Source of the DNA: CAVRTJ01 sp964507185
Lineage (GTDB): Bacteria > Acidobacteriota > UBA4820 > DSQY01
Length of the DNA: 64,000 nt
Assembly: GCA_964507185.1 (NCBI GenBank)
Contig: CAZDOY010000011.1
Coordinates: forward strand, 16,135-80,134
Direction: 5' to 3'
The translations under genes were made by a program, and so were the position numbers. Positions 10,593 to 19,949 of this stretch are shown here, piece after piece (positions within the stretch are counted from its first letter, which is position 1; the number at the start of each line of letters is the position of its first letter). The notes beneath the pieces are model-generated. The model was not told the DNA's origin. It saw nothing but the letters and a program-made list of their open reading frames with translations, and made no database searches.

Positions 10593-10608
10593 TGCGAACT
10601 CCTGAGCG

Positions 10609-11283
10609 TTACTTCTCTTCGATACCGGTGACCTTCACGAAGTGATCCACCAGCTCGGAGGAGGCGTTGCCCATTTCGATGGAGATCATGTCGGATTTGT
10701 TGACGAGGTAGTTGTAGAACCAGACCGCAGGGATTGCGACGAACAGGCCGGCCGCCGTCGTAATCAGGGCCTCGGCGATACCGCCGGCAACGGCGCCGAT
10801 TCCGCCCGAGCCGGTAAGAGCCATGCCGCGGAAGGCGTTGATGATTCCGGCGACGGTGCCGAACAGGCCCACGAAGGGAGCCGTTGCACCGATGGTGGCC
10901 AGGCTGCTCATTCCGCGCTTCATGTCGGCGGAAGTCTTGGCGGTGACGCGCTCGATGGCGCGCTTGGCGGCCTCGATCACGTTGTAGTCGACCCCGGAAG
11001 AGGTCTCGCTCTTGAACTCGAGGAGGGCTGCGGAGAAGACTTTGGCCAGGTGGCTGTTCTTGTACTTTTTGGCCAATTGGATGCACTCGTCAAGCTTGTT
11101 CTGCTTGAGGAGGTTGCCCACCTTGGAGACAAACAGCAATGACTGCTTCTTGGCGGAGCGGAACAGGATGAAACGGTCGATGAACACCCAGATAGAGACG
11201 AGGTTCATGCCAAGCAGAATAATGGCCACGCTCTTTGCGAGCCATCCCATCTCTCCCCAAAGGTCAATGATACTGAAACTCAT
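10609..11283 (-). CDS. exbB: ExbB/TolQ/MotA family proton channel protein
   Basis: This 224-residue inner-membrane protein has helices near residues 14-34, 110-135 and 160-185. It contains the family core GMSSLATIGATAPFVGLFGTV and then an Ala/Gly-rich helix (EALITTAAGLFVAIPAVWFYNYL). It forms the pentameric stator through which protons flow to drive ExbD and TonB. AAAGGAG sits about 8 bases before the ATG. It follows tonB by 41 bases and precedes two exbD genes. Confidence 0.95.
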   Translation of the reverse strand: MSFSIIDLWGEMGWLAKSVAIILLGMNLVSIWVFIDRFILFRSAKKQSLLFVSKVGNLLKQNKLDECIQLAKKYKNSHLAKVFSAALLEFKSETSSGVDYNVIEAAKRAIERVTAKTSADMKRGMSSLATIGATAPFVGLFGTVAGIINAFRGMALTGSGGIGAVAGGIAEALITTAAGLFVAIPAVWFYNYLVNKSDMISIEMGNASSELVDHFVKVTGIEEK

Positions 11284-11324
11284 CGCATGGACTCCTTTCT
11301 GACTAAGGCCTATAGCAATCCTAC

Positions 11325-12047
11325 CTAATTACCTGCCTTGAAGGTGATGGTCACGATCTGGTAAACGGAAACCCTTTGTCCAGCCTCGGTGGTCGGCGCA
11401 GAGTAACGCCATTTCTTTACGGCCGTGAGCGCAGACTGATTGAAGATGGGGTTGTTGGACTGAAGGATGCGGGCATTCTCTACCTGGCCGCGCTCATTGA
11501 TGATGAGCTCAAGTACAACGCGTCCCGAGAGCCCCATGGCCTGAGCCGCCGGAGGATAAATGGGGTTCACCTTGTGGGTGACCTTGGGTTGCCTTATGGA
11601 GCCCATGGGAAGGACCTTCCGCTCTTGCTTTGAAGTGTCGCCTCCGAGGACGCCGCCCAGGACCCCGCCGGCAACGCCGCCTTCGACACCCCCGACGACT
11701 CCGCCTCCGCCGGCCCCTGCGGAAGAAGGCTGTGGCGGTGGGATCTTATCGGGGGTCACGTCCGGCGCGACCATATTGTCCGGGGTAACGGGCACAGGAA
11801 CCGACACTGCCTTCGGGGCCGCTACCTTTGGTGGTGGCGGTGGCGGCGGGGGCGGCGGTGGCGGCGGTGCAGCCGTAAAGAACGATACGGTAATCGGGGG
11901 CGGCGTCAGGGTATCCACGGCATAAATCGAATAAAGAATGAGTCCCGAGATCAGGACAACGTGGAAGAGGACGGCCACCGGGAAACTGTACACCTTGATC
12001 TTTGATGGTTTCTGTCGCCTGCTGTCTACTAGCGATTCCTCAAACAT
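11325..12047 (-). CDS. tonB: Energy transducer TonB
   Basis: The product has 240 residues: a short cytosolic N-terminus, one transmembrane helix (VAVLFHVVLISGLILYSIY, about 25-43) and a periplasmic linker. The linker opens with an uninterrupted run of 13 prolines and contains a Gly-Gly-Val repeat region (GVVGGVEGGVAGGVLGG). The C-terminal TonB domain spans about residues 155-240, with GLSGRVVLELIINERGQVEN and ALTAVKKWRYSAP. TonB transmits the ExbBD motor force to outer-membrane receptors. The proline run would span the periplasm rigidly. The gene sits between a TPR lipoprotein gene (12-base gap) and exbB. No TonB-dependent receptor is in the window. Confidence 0.95.
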   Translation of the reverse strand: MFEESLVDSRRQKPSKIKVYSFPVAVLFHVVLISGLILYSIYAVDTLTPPPITVSFFTAAPPPPPPPPPPPPPKVAAPKAVSVPVPVTPDNMVAPDVTPDKIPPPQPSSAGAGGGGVVGGVEGGVAGGVLGGVLGGDTSKQERKVLPMGSIRQPKVTHKVNPIYPPAAQAMGLSGRVVLELIINERGQVENARILQSNNPIFNQSALTAVKKWRYSAPTTEAGQRVSVYQIVTITFKAGN

Positions 12048-12059
12048 GGGACCACCTCG

Positions 12060-12986
12060 TCAGTTTTGGGTCGTGGCGGGGGGGACCTCGCCAGATGCCG
12101 GTACAGCTGGGGCCGGGGCCTTCTTGCCGCCGTTCTTAATCGCCAGGGCCTTGTCTCTTTCCTGGTTCGCCATTTGTAGGTATTCATCGGCCTGGGCCAG
12201 CAAGTCCTTTTTGTCCTTTCGGGTCTTGGCCTCCTGGGCGGCGTCCTTAGCAAGGTCGGCCTTCTGGCGGTACAGGAGGTTCATGTAAAGATGGCCGGTG
12301 AAGCTGTTCGGCTCGATCTGTATGGCCTTCTCGAGCGCATCCATGCCGTCCTGGACGATCTTCGCGCGCACGTCGTTGGGATCTTCCTTGTTGTAAGAAC
12401 GCTGCCAGCAGAGGGCACCTATGAAGAGATAACCCTGAGGATCGTTCGGCGTGAGTTCGGCCTTCTTTTTGGAATATTCGAGCGATTTCTGGAAATTGCC
12501 CTCTTTGCCGTACATGGTGGCCAGGGTCTGCAGTATCCGGGTATCGTCGGGACTCTGTTTCAAGAGGGATTCATAGTATTTGATTCCGTCCGCAAGGCGG
12601 TTCTGGTTGATGTAGAGGTTGATGATGTAATCCTGGACCTGGTCGTCTTTTCCCACGATGCTGAGATACTTCTGGAATGCGTTCAGGGCCTCGTCGGTGT
12701 ATTGCTGGTCCTGAGGTTGGGTAGAGCCGGGCTCTATCAGGCTCCAGTAACAGAAGGCAAGATACTTCCAATTATCCACCCTGTCCGGATTAATCTTCAG
12801 CGCTTGCTTGTAGTCCTTGGCCGCCTCCGCGTACTTTCCCGCCTTATAGGCCTTCGCGCCATCCTTCATGGCCATGTGTTCCTTGAGGGATGAGCAACCG
12901 ATCAGCGTGGCCACGAGAAAGACAGACAGAAGAGCCCACGATGTTCTTTTGATCCATTTTCGCCAAATCCAATGGCCCGAACTCAT
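12060..12986 (-). CDS. TPR-repeat lipoprotein heading the TonB operon
   Basis: The product is a 308-residue lipoprotein. The signal peptide ends in the lipobox LIGC (lipidated Cys near residue 31) and is followed by about five TPR motifs, for example AYKAGKYAEAAKDYKQALKI and PDDTRILQTLATMYGKEG. The C-terminus is Lys- then Ala/Pro-rich. The ATG at 12986 was chosen because GGAGG lies 9 bases upstream; the frame is open 15 codons further. It is the first gene of the tonB-exbB-exbD-exbD operon. It probably scaffolds an envelope complex powered by the ExbBD motor. Similar TPR partners occur beside Tol/Ton-like motors, but I cannot name the partner. Confidence 0.85.
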   Translation of the reverse strand: MSSGHWIWRKWIKRTSWALLSVFLVATLIGCSSLKEHMAMKDGAKAYKAGKYAEAAKDYKQALKINPDRVDNWKYLAFCYWSLIEPGSTQPQDQQYTDEALNAFQKYLSIVGKDDQVQDYIINLYINQNRLADGIKYYESLLKQSPDDTRILQTLATMYGKEGNFQKSLEYSKKKAELTPNDPQGYLFIGALCWQRSYNKEDPNDVRAKIVQDGMDALEKAIQIEPNSFTGHLYMNLLYRQKADLAKDAAQEAKTRKDKKDLLAQADEYLQMANQERDKALAIKNGGKKAPAPAVPASGEVPPATTQN

Positions 12987-13031
12987 CGTTTTGGCCTCCA
13001 AGAGGGGTCCCCTGACCAAGGGGTAACACAA

Positions 13032-13396
13032 TTTCTAATGAAGTATGCTTCTCATGAGTTCGGACTAAATCAACAATTTGGAAAGGGGCGAGGTCCTACG
13101 CAAGTCATGAGTCCGAAACCACTGAAAGCCACTTTCTCCTCTTCAGCCGCCGAGGCGGCCTACCCACAGAGCCCATGTAAACACACTTCCGGTGATTTAG
13201 CAAGGGGTTTTGGCCCAGCTCTGGAAATGGGCTAAATACCCCATTCCGGGTCGTGAAAACGGCCGCTAGGTTGCCTCCCTGGCTCATGCGCATTGTGGTA
13301 TCGTTTTCCCTTCGAACAGGTCCGTAGGAGGCCGGGGAAACGCCTGTAAATAAAAGATCGCGTTCTGCTGTTGTACAGGCTCAGGAGGCATCGGCC
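13032..13396. other. Divergent intergenic region (TonB operon / FAD-FeS dehydrogenase)
   Basis: This region of about 365 bases must carry the promoters of both flanking units, but no hexamer pair is convincing. An imperfect hairpin lies at about 13199-13240, where GGGGT and GGCCCA pair with TGGGC and ACCCC. Short frames here do not look coding. Confidence 0.4.
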
Positions 13397-16246
13397 ATGC
13401 GTTCAGTTCCGCCGGGGGGAGAATTTCATACGGATGCGGCCCACAGAGCTGTTTACTCGCGTGCGGCGTGCATCTATTCGCGCTGGCCCCGGGGCGTGCT
13501 CTATCCGAAGGGACAGGAAGACCTGGCCTGGGCCCTTGGCTATGCGTCGGAAAACCGAATGCCGTTGACCATGCGGGGCGGCGGTTCCGGGCTGGCCGGA
13601 CAGACGGTCGGCGAGGGCCTGGTGGCCGACGTGTCGAGGTGGATGACCGGCATACGGGAGTTTTCTCCCGACAGGCGCGAGGTGCTGGTCCAGCCGGGCG
13701 TCGTGCTGTCCACCCTGAACCGTGCCCTTGCCCCCGCCGGACTCAAGTTCGCCCCGGATCCTTCGAGCCAGGATTTCTGTACCCTCGGCGGCATGCTGGC
13801 CAACAATTCCAAAGGGGCCCGGTCTGTGAAATACGGCACGACCCTGGCCCACGTGAAGGCCCTGACCATGCTGCTGGCCGACGGTTCGGAGGTGAGGCTC
13901 GAGAGGGAGGCGCGCCCTCCCGGCGACTACTCGCATCCCTACCTGCGAAGGGCGGCCGCGCTCATCGAGGAGAACAGGGACCGGATTGTTCAAGGCTGGC
14001 CCGGGAGTCGCACCAACGCATCGGGCTACAACCTCAAGGGATGTCTCGGCTCGCCGGGAACGGTGGACCTTCTCCCGCTGTTCGTCGGGTCCGAAGGGAC
14101 CCTCGGCGTATTTCTGGAGGCCCGGCTGGACCTCACGCCCATGCCGAAACACCAGGCCATGGTCCTCCTCATGTTCCCCGACGTGAATTCGGCCGGCCGG
14201 GCGGTGCTCGACATCCGGCCGCTGCGGCCCTCGGCCTGCGAGATACTGGACGACACGTTCCTCCAGATCATTCGGAGCGGGCTCGGGAGCTTTCCGCTCC
14301 CCGTGGAGGACGCGGCGCACACACTGCTGATCGTCGAGACGGACGGAGATTCGAGGGACGAAGCCGAGACGTCCATGGACGCCGTCATGAAAGCCGCCGC
14401 CGCTTACGGTCCCGTCGGCATGCGCAGGGCTTCGACGGCAGACGAGCGGGCCGCGATCTGGTCCTTCCGCAAAGCGGCCAGCCCGTTGCTGAACAAGGGA
14501 CGCGGAGCCTTGAAATCCACGCGCTTCATCGAAGATGGGGCCGTTCCCGGCGAGGCGATTCCCGACTATCTCAAGGGCGTGGCGAAGATCCTGGCGGCCA
14601 GGAGCATCGATACGGTCATTTTCGGGCACGCCGGAGACGGGAACTTTCACGTCAACCCTTTTCTCAACCTCAAAGACCCCAAGCACTTCGAGCAGGTTCC
14701 GTTGATCGCGCGCGAGGTGGCGGAACTGCTCGGGAGTCTCAATGGGTCGTTGTCGGGCGAGCACGGGGACGGACGGCTGCGCACGCCCTACCTCCCGCTG
14801 GTCTACGGTTCCCTCACGGACCTATTCCGCGAGATCAAACTGATACTGGATCCCGACGAGATATTGAACCCCGGAATCATCGCTCCGGCGGAACCCGAGC
14901 CCATCGACAGGGGGCTGCGGTTCAATCCCGGGTACCGAAGGACTTCGCTTCCAGGCCACCTCCAGGAGGCCTCGTGGGCCCTGGAAGCCGAACGCTGCCA
15001 CGGGTGCGGCACCTGCAGGGATTTCTGTCCGACCGCACAGGCCAGCCATCACGATCTGCTGTCGAGCCGTGGCAGGGGGCACCTTCTCCAGGCCCTCCTG
15101 GCCGGCGAGATGGATTCGAAAGAGGCCTCGACGCCGGAGATACGGGAGATCTTCGAATCGTGTCTGGGCTGTTCGCAGTGCGCCATTCACTGTCCCACCG
15201 CCGTTGATATCGCGCCGCTGGCCGCCTCGTTCAGAGAGGCCTTCACGCCGCGTCTTGCGAGGGCCAGGGACGCCTTTCTCGGACGGGTTCCTTCGCTCGG
15301 CTACCGCACGGGGCCGACCCTCGGCCGGTTTGTGGGCCGGGCGGGCGGCCTGGCTCCCGCGCGGCTCGTCAACAGGGCCCTGCTTGGACTGCGGACGGAC
15401 ATACGTGCGCCCGAGATGGCCCGGGACTTCGCCTTCGATCCTTCCACGCTCTACCGCTACGAAGGCGCCGGAGCCGGCAGGGCGCTCTACTTCTACGGCT
15501 GTTACGGAAACACCTACAATCCGGACGGGGAGGCCCGCCTGGCGGTCTCCGTGATGAGGGCCCTGGGCGTGGAAGTCGTGGTGCCCCCGCAAGCGTGCTG
15601 CGGCGTGAGCAAAATGACGCGCGGCCTGCTGGACATGACGGCGCCCGATGTCCATTTCAACAGGAAAGCCTTCCTGCCCTATATCAGAGACGGCTTCACG
15701 CTCGTTGCCTCGGCGCCGTCATGCCTTCTCGCGCTCAAGAGGGAGCAGCCGAGATTCTTTCCCGGGCAGGAGGGCGACGAACTGGCTGCGGGATGCACCG
15801 GGCTCTTTACCTTCCTCAAGGGTGCGCTCGATCGGACGAAGAGGGAACTAAACCCCGTGCCTCTGAGGGTGGTCTACCAGACGCCCTGCCACGGCGCGGT
15901 GCTCGGGTCGTACAGGGACGAGGTGGAAGTCCTCCGGCGGATTCCGGGTCTGGATGTCCTCGACGTGACCGAAGAATGCTGCGGCCTTTCGGGGACGTTC
16001 GGCGCGGAGGCGAAACACGCCGGCCTCTCGGACGCCATCGCTCGCCCCCTCATGGAAAGAATCGAGAAGGCCGGGCCCGACGCCGTGGTCACGCCCTGCG
16101 GTTCGTGCAGAACGCAGGACGAGACGCATCTTCCGTGGCCGGTCTACCACCCCCTCACGCTCCTCGCCAGGTCCCTCGGACTTGACGCCCCCGATATCCA
16201 GGGATCGCCCTGCCCGTCAGCTTCCTCCCACCTCCCGGCGTCCTGA
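13397..16246 (+). CDS. FAD- and Fe-S-binding 2-hydroxyacid dehydrogenase (fused GlcD/GlcF type)
   Basis: This 949-residue fusion joins a flavoprotein to a Fe-S/CCG module. The N-terminal FAD_binding_4 domain has MRGGGSGLAGQTVGEGLVAD near 57 and SSQDFCTLGGMLANNSKGAR near 120. The FAD-oxidase C domain (to about 480) includes FGHAGDGNFHVNPF and the histidine segment SLSGEHGDGRLRTPYL. Two 4Fe-4S motifs follow, CHGCGTCRDFCP near 533 and CLGCSQCAIHCP near 588. Two CCG-type cysteine motifs are at PQACCGVS and EECCGLSG. The architecture matches YdiJ-like D-2-hydroxyacid (D-lactate or D-2-hydroxyglutarate) dehydrogenases feeding electrons to the membrane. AGGAGG precedes the ATG by 8 bases. It stands alone and ends at a repeat/hairpin element convergent with aconitase. 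Confidence 0.92.
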   Translation: MRSVPPGGEFHTDAAHRAVYSRAACIYSRWPRGVLYPKGQEDLAWALGYASENRMPLTMRGGGSGLAGQTVGEGLVADVSRWMTGIREFSPDRREVLVQPGVVLSTLNRALAPAGLKFAPDPSSQDFCTLGGMLANNSKGARSVKYGTTLAHVKALTMLLADGSEVRLEREARPPGDYSHPYLRRAAALIEENRDRIVQGWPGSRTNASGYNLKGCLGSPGTVDLLPLFVGSEGTLGVFLEARLDLTPMPKHQAMVLLMFPDVNSAGRAVLDIRPLRPSACEILDDTFLQIIRSGLGSFPLPVEDAAHTLLIVETDGDSRDEAETSMDAVMKAAAAYGPVGMRRASTADERAAIWSFRKAASPLLNKGRGALKSTRFIEDGAVPGEAIPDYLKGVAKILAARSIDTVIFGHAGDGNFHVNPFLNLKDPKHFEQVPLIAREVAELLGSLNGSLSGEHGDGRLRTPYLPLVYGSLTDLFREIKLILDPDEILNPGIIAPAEPEPIDRGLRFNPGYRRTSLPGHLQEASWALEAERCHGCGTCRDFCPTAQASHHDLLSSRGRGHLLQALLAGEMDSKEASTPEIREIFESCLGCSQCAIHCPTAVDIAPLAASFREAFTPRLARARDAFLGRVPSLGYRTGPTLGRFVGRAGGLAPARLVNRALLGLRTDIRAPEMARDFAFDPSTLYRYEGAGAGRALYFYGCYGNTYNPDGEARLAVSVMRALGVEVVVPPQACCGVSKMTRGLLDMTAPDVHFNRKAFLPYIRDGFTLVASAPSCLLALKREQPRFFPGQEGDELAAGCTGLFTFLKGALDRTKRELNPVPLRVVYQTPCHGAVLGSYRDEVEVLRRIPGLDVLDVTEECCGLSGTFGAEAKHAGLSDAIARPLMERIEKAGPDAVVTPCGSCRTQDETHLPWPVYHPLTLLARSLGLDAPDIQGSPCPSASSHLPAS

Positions 16247-16440
16247 TTACGCCGCTGCACCCTGAGTCGACGTTCAATCTCCATAAATAGTTTGAACAGG
16301 GAGGAAGGGAGGACGGGAGTGAGAGAATTCCGGATTTGAAAGACGGCTGGGGACGGGTCTTCAAGGACTTTCCGGCGTTCTGCTGCTCGGATATCGGCAT
16401 CCCGGACTCATGGCCACGGGTGAAGGTCTGCCCTCTACGC

Positions 16441-16512
16441 CATCACTTGATCACTCGATCACTGAATCACCGGCCCTGCGGGGGCCGCAGTTTCCGCGGC
16501 CCCCGCAGGGCC
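16441..16512. repeat. Composite intergenic element, copy L1 (GATCACTC module plus GC hairpin)
   Basis: TGATCACTCGATCACTGAATC octamer repeats lie at about 16441-16471. They run directly into a perfect 17-base inverted repeat (16472-16488 with 16496-16512, loop AGTTTCC). The inverted repeat ends 5 bases before the aconitase stop, between two convergent genes. It may serve as a bidirectional terminator, although no T-run follows. The preceding 16247-16440 holds no gene. Confidence 0.75.
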
Positions 16513-16517
16513 TCCCA

Positions 16518-18791
16518 TCACGCGTTCTTCCTCAGAACGTTCAACGCGCTGCCCGCCTTGAACCACTCGATCTGCTCGGGGTTGAGACTGTGCCTCAGGC
16601 GGATCTCCTCCGCCGTCCCATCCGCATGGTGCAGGCGGCCGCGTACTGTGCTGCCGGGTGCCAGGTCCTTGAGCCCCAGAATGCTGATCTTGTCCGTTTC
16701 TTCCACCTTGTCGTAGTCGAAGGGATTTTCGAAGGTCAGCGGCAGGACGCCCTGCTTCTTGAGGTTGCTCTCGTGGATGCGCGCGAAGGACCGGCTGATG
16801 ACGGCGGCCGCTCCCAGGAACCGCGGCGACATGGCGGCGTGCTCGCGGCTGGAGCCTTCTCCGTAGTTGTCGTCGCCCACGACCACCCAGCGCATGCCCT
16901 TGTTCTTGTACTCGCGGGCGATCTTCGCCAGCGATCCGCCCTTTTCGCCCGTGACCTGGTTGAGGCCCGTGCCGCTCTCGCCCGTGAATGCGTTGACGGC
17001 CCCGTTGAACATGTTGTCGCTGATCCGGTCGAGGTGGCCGCGGAACCTCAGCCACGGCCCGGCGGGTGAGATGTGGTCGGTGGTGCACTTGCCCTGGGCC
17101 TTGAAGAGCAGGGGAAGCTCCTGGTAATCCTTGCCGTCCCAGGGGGAAAAGGGCGTCAAGAGCTGGAGCCGTTCGCTGTCCGGCTTGACATCGACCTCGA
17201 TGTTTTCGGCATCGGAGGCAGGGGGTTGATAGCCGTGCTCGTCCTTCACGAAGCCCTTTTCCGGAAGATCCGGGGAAGGTTCGGGCGGCTTGAGCACGAA
17301 GGACCCTCCGTCCGGCGTCTCGACGGTGTCCTTCAGCGGGTTGAAGGAGAGCCGTCCCGCCAGCGAGTAGGCGAGAACGACCTCGGGGCTGGTGAGGAAG
17401 GACAGGGTCGTGGCGTTCCCGTCGTTGCGGCGGGGAAAGTTCCGGTTGAACGAACTGATGATGGAATTCTTTTCGCCCGGTTGAAGGTCGTCGCGTTTCC
17501 ACTGCCCGATGCACGGGCCGCAGGCGTTGGCCAGAACGGTCGCCCCCACGGCTTCGAGCGCGGCCATCTGGCCGTCGCGCTCGATGGTGGCGCGCACCTG
17601 CTCGCTTCCCGGCGTCACCATGAGAGGGATGACCGTCTTCATGCCTTTCTCGGATGCCTGCCGGGCCACCTGGGCCGCGCGTCCCATGTCTTCGTAGGAG
17701 GAATTGGTGCACGAGCCGATGAGGCCGTAGCGCAACCGGTCGGGATAACCCTCGCTGGCCACCGCCTCCTTCAGTTCGGACACAGTGCGCGCGAGGTCGG
17801 GCGTGTGCGGACCGGTGACGTGGGGTTCGAGCGTCGACAGGTCAATTTCGACCACGCGTTCGAAGAACTTCTCGGGCGAGGCCTCGACCTCCGGATCGGC
17901 GCGGAGCATGTCGATGTGCTTCGAGGCGAGGTCGGCGATAGCCTCGCGCTCGGTGCCCCGAAGGTAGGCGTCCATCCGCCTGTCGAAGGGGAAGATGCTC
18001 GTGGTGGCGCCCAGTTCGGCGCCCATGTTCGTGATGGTGCCCTTGCCGGTGCACGACAGGGCCTCGACGCCGGGGCCGAAATACTCGATGACCCGGTTGG
18101 TCCCGCCCTTGACGCTCAGGATTCCGAGAAGCTTGAGGATGACGTCCTTCGGACTCGTCCATCCCGAGAGCTTCCCCGTAAGATGCACGCCGACGATGTT
18201 CGGATAGAGGACCTCCCAGGGAAAACCCGCCATGACGTCCACGGCATCGGCGCCGCCCACGCCCGAGGCGAACATGCCCAGGCCGCCGGCGTTGGGCGTG
18301 TGGCTGTCCGTCCCGATCATCATACCGCCGGGAAAAGCGTAGTTTTCCAGGACCACCTGGTGGATAATGCCGGCGCCCGGTTTCCAGAAGCCGATGCCGT
18401 ATTTGGACGAAACGGACGCCAGGAAGTCGTAGACCTCCTTGTTCGAGGTCGTGGCGGCGGCCAGGTCCGGCCCCGCACCGGTGTGGGCAAGGATGAGGTG
18501 GTCGCAGTGGACGGTTGTGGGAACGGCCGTATGCTTCTTGCCGGCCTGCATGAACTGGAGAAGCGCCATCTGAGCCGTCGCGTCCTGCATGGCGATACGG
18601 TCCGGGCGAAGGTTGATGTAGCTCTTACCCGCGTTGAGTTCGGCCAGTCCCGGATTGTCCAGGTGTCCCAGCAAAACCTTTTCGGCGTAGGTCAGGGGGC
18701 GCTTGAGACGATCTCGGACAATTTCAATATTCTTGGAAACTCCGGCGTAAGCTTCCGCCACGAACTGCGGAGTCGATTCGATGGTAGGCAT
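16518..18791 (-). CDS. Aconitate hydratase, mitochondrial type
   Basis: This 757-residue 4Fe-4S enzyme interconverts citrate and isocitrate in the TCA cycle. The N-terminal region GKSYINLRPDRIAMQDATAQ is typical of mitochondrial-type aconitases rather than AcnA/IRP1 or AcnB. Cluster cysteines are seen in GLIGSCTNSSYEDM and in NACGPCIGQW. The swivel domain with SSREHAAMSPRFLGA and RSFARIHESNLKKQG is complete. AGGAGG precedes the ATG. A likely promoter lies upstream at 18849-18877. With malic enzyme and methylmalonyl-CoA mutase in the same window it fits an oxidative TCA/propionate metabolism. Confidence 0.95.
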   Translation of the reverse strand: MPTIESTPQFVAEAYAGVSKNIEIVRDRLKRPLTYAEKVLLGHLDNPGLAELNAGKSYINLRPDRIAMQDATAQMALLQFMQAGKKHTAVPTTVHCDHLILAHTGAGPDLAAATTSNKEVYDFLASVSSKYGIGFWKPGAGIIHQVVLENYAFPGGMMIGTDSHTPNAGGLGMFASGVGGADAVDVMAGFPWEVLYPNIVGVHLTGKLSGWTSPKDVILKLLGILSVKGGTNRVIEYFGPGVEALSCTGKGTITNMGAELGATTSIFPFDRRMDAYLRGTEREAIADLASKHIDMLRADPEVEASPEKFFERVVEIDLSTLEPHVTGPHTPDLARTVSELKEAVASEGYPDRLRYGLIGSCTNSSYEDMGRAAQVARQASEKGMKTVIPLMVTPGSEQVRATIERDGQMAALEAVGATVLANACGPCIGQWKRDDLQPGEKNSIISSFNRNFPRRNDGNATTLSFLTSPEVVLAYSLAGRLSFNPLKDTVETPDGGSFVLKPPEPSPDLPEKGFVKDEHGYQPPASDAENIEVDVKPDSERLQLLTPFSPWDGKDYQELPLLFKAQGKCTTDHISPAGPWLRFRGHLDRISDNMFNGAVNAFTGESGTGLNQVTGEKGGSLAKIAREYKNKGMRWVVVGDDNYGEGSSREHAAMSPRFLGAAAVISRSFARIHESNLKKQGVLPLTFENPFDYDKVEETDKISILGLKDLAPGSTVRGRLHHADGTAEEIRLRHSLNPEQIEWFKAGSALNVLRKNA

Positions 18792-18848
18792 TGGAACCTC
18801 CTGTTCTATTATTCAATCACTTCATCTTAACTTGAATGCCATTGCAAA

Positions 18849-18877
18849 CGAATAATTTCATCTCAGTCCTTCGTCAA
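18849..18877 (-). promoter_or_regulatory. Possible promoter of the aconitase gene
   Basis: Minus strand: -35 TTGACG (18872-18877, 5 of 6), 17-base spacer, then -10 TATTCG (18849-18854, weak). It lies 58 bases upstream of the start codon. Confidence 0.4.
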
Positions 18878-18920
18878 GTCGACGCAGGGGGCGGAGGCGC
18901 GAGTGGGGCGGATCGCGGTC

Positions 18921-19949
18921 TCAGGACGCGGCCGGTACACCGGGCTTGAGGATTTCGCACCCGAGGGTTCGCAGGAGCACGTTGGCGTAGGAGCCCGGCG
19001 GCAGAAAGAAGGCGAGCGTTGCAATTCCCGAGTCATCCGACCCGGAATGCGGCGAAAAAGCTTGCAGGGCGAGCGATCCCACCGGGACGCGCAGGAACCG
19101 TCTGGCCCCGGGGGCCTTGGTGGCCATGAGTGAACCCTCGTTCAGACCGTTCGCCGCGAGCACCTCGCGTTCAAGTTCCAGCGCGTCGAGGGCGGGATGG
19201 GGCATCTTCCTGCCGGGTATGGGACCGGTGGGGGAGATTTCCAGTGCGCGAATGCGCCTTTCGATCTCCGGATCCGGGGCCTCCGCCACGAATTCTCCGC
19301 CCGTATCGTGTTTTTTCATGAGGTCGCCCGCGACCGGTCCGGGATAGAGGTCCCGTTCCTGACGGAGTTCCAGGAGCTGATTGAAGAGGTGCGCTTGAAA
19401 AACCGATACGGCGAAACGGCTCTTTCTGAAAGAGCCGAAACGCCTCAGCCCCGAGAATAGAAGGCGGCCCTCCTCCACGGCGCGTCCGTCGCCGAACCTC
19501 TGGGGGCCGAAAGCGTTGGGGAAGCCGTGCTCGCGCACATGGGCGCAGGCCGCCTCGAGTCTCTCGCGCTCGTCCGGTCCCGACCACTCAATGACCGCCG
19601 TGAACCGGTTGCCCTTCAGCTTGCCGGTGCGGAGTTTGTGCTCGTGCCGTGCCGACCCCAGCACCTCGACCCCCAGGCAGCCGAGCACGTCGCGTGCCCT
19701 TGTTTCGAGCGCGGCCGGCAGAGAAATGGTCTGGATCGTGGTGGCGTCCCGGTCCTTGTTGCCCGCGCAGCCGATGTCCGGTTCCTTCACGCCGAGTCTC
19801 TTCTGCAGTGTCCGCAACAGATAGGGCGTGGAGATGTCCCTGCGCCGAATAGTCAGGTAGAGGTGACCGCCCTCGCCCGACGGCTCGAAGAGAGGGATTT
19901 CCTCGACGGTGAACGTGTCGGCGGACTGGCGGAATCTCAGGGCAGCCAC
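18921..19949 (-). CDS. truD: tRNA pseudouridine(13) synthase TruD
   Basis: The product has about 342 residues and converts U13 of tRNA(Glu) and others to pseudouridine. Family marks are LRFRQSADTFTVEEIPLF at the N-terminus and the catalytic region IGCAGNKDRDATTIQ near 76-90, with the conserved Asp in KDRD. The NAFGPQRFGDG motif follows near 165. The frame is open back to 20021, but that would overlap larC by 85 bases. A GTG at 19949 with GGAGAG upstream gives the standard family N-terminus and a 13-base overlap with the larC stop, so I prefer it. It is the last gene of plsC-larC-truD. Confidence 0.9.
   Translation of the reverse strand: MAALRFRQSADTFTVEEIPLFEPSGEGGHLYLTIRRRDISTPYLLRTLQKRLGVKEPDIGCAGNKDRDATTIQTISLPAALETRARDVLGCLGVEVLGSARHEHKLRTGKLKGNRFTAVIEWSGPDERERLEAACAHVREHGFPNAFGPQRFGDGRAVEEGRLLFSGLRRFGSFRKSRFAVSVFQAHLFNQLLELRQERDLYPGPVAGDLMKKHDTGGEFVAEAPDPEIERRIRALEISPTGPIPGRKMPHPALDALELEREVLAANGLNEGSLMATKAPGARRFLRVPVGSLALQAFSPHSGSDDSGIATLAFFLPPGSYANVLLRTLGCEILKPGVPAAS

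Noticed and set aside
13403..14764. 453-codon open frame opposite the FAD/Fe-S dehydrogenase
   Set aside because: It is arginine-rich antisense shadow with no recognisable domain.
17073..18830. Long open frame of 585 codons opposite the aconitase gene
   Set aside because: It is antisense to a highly conserved gene, with no family resemblance and no ribosome site.
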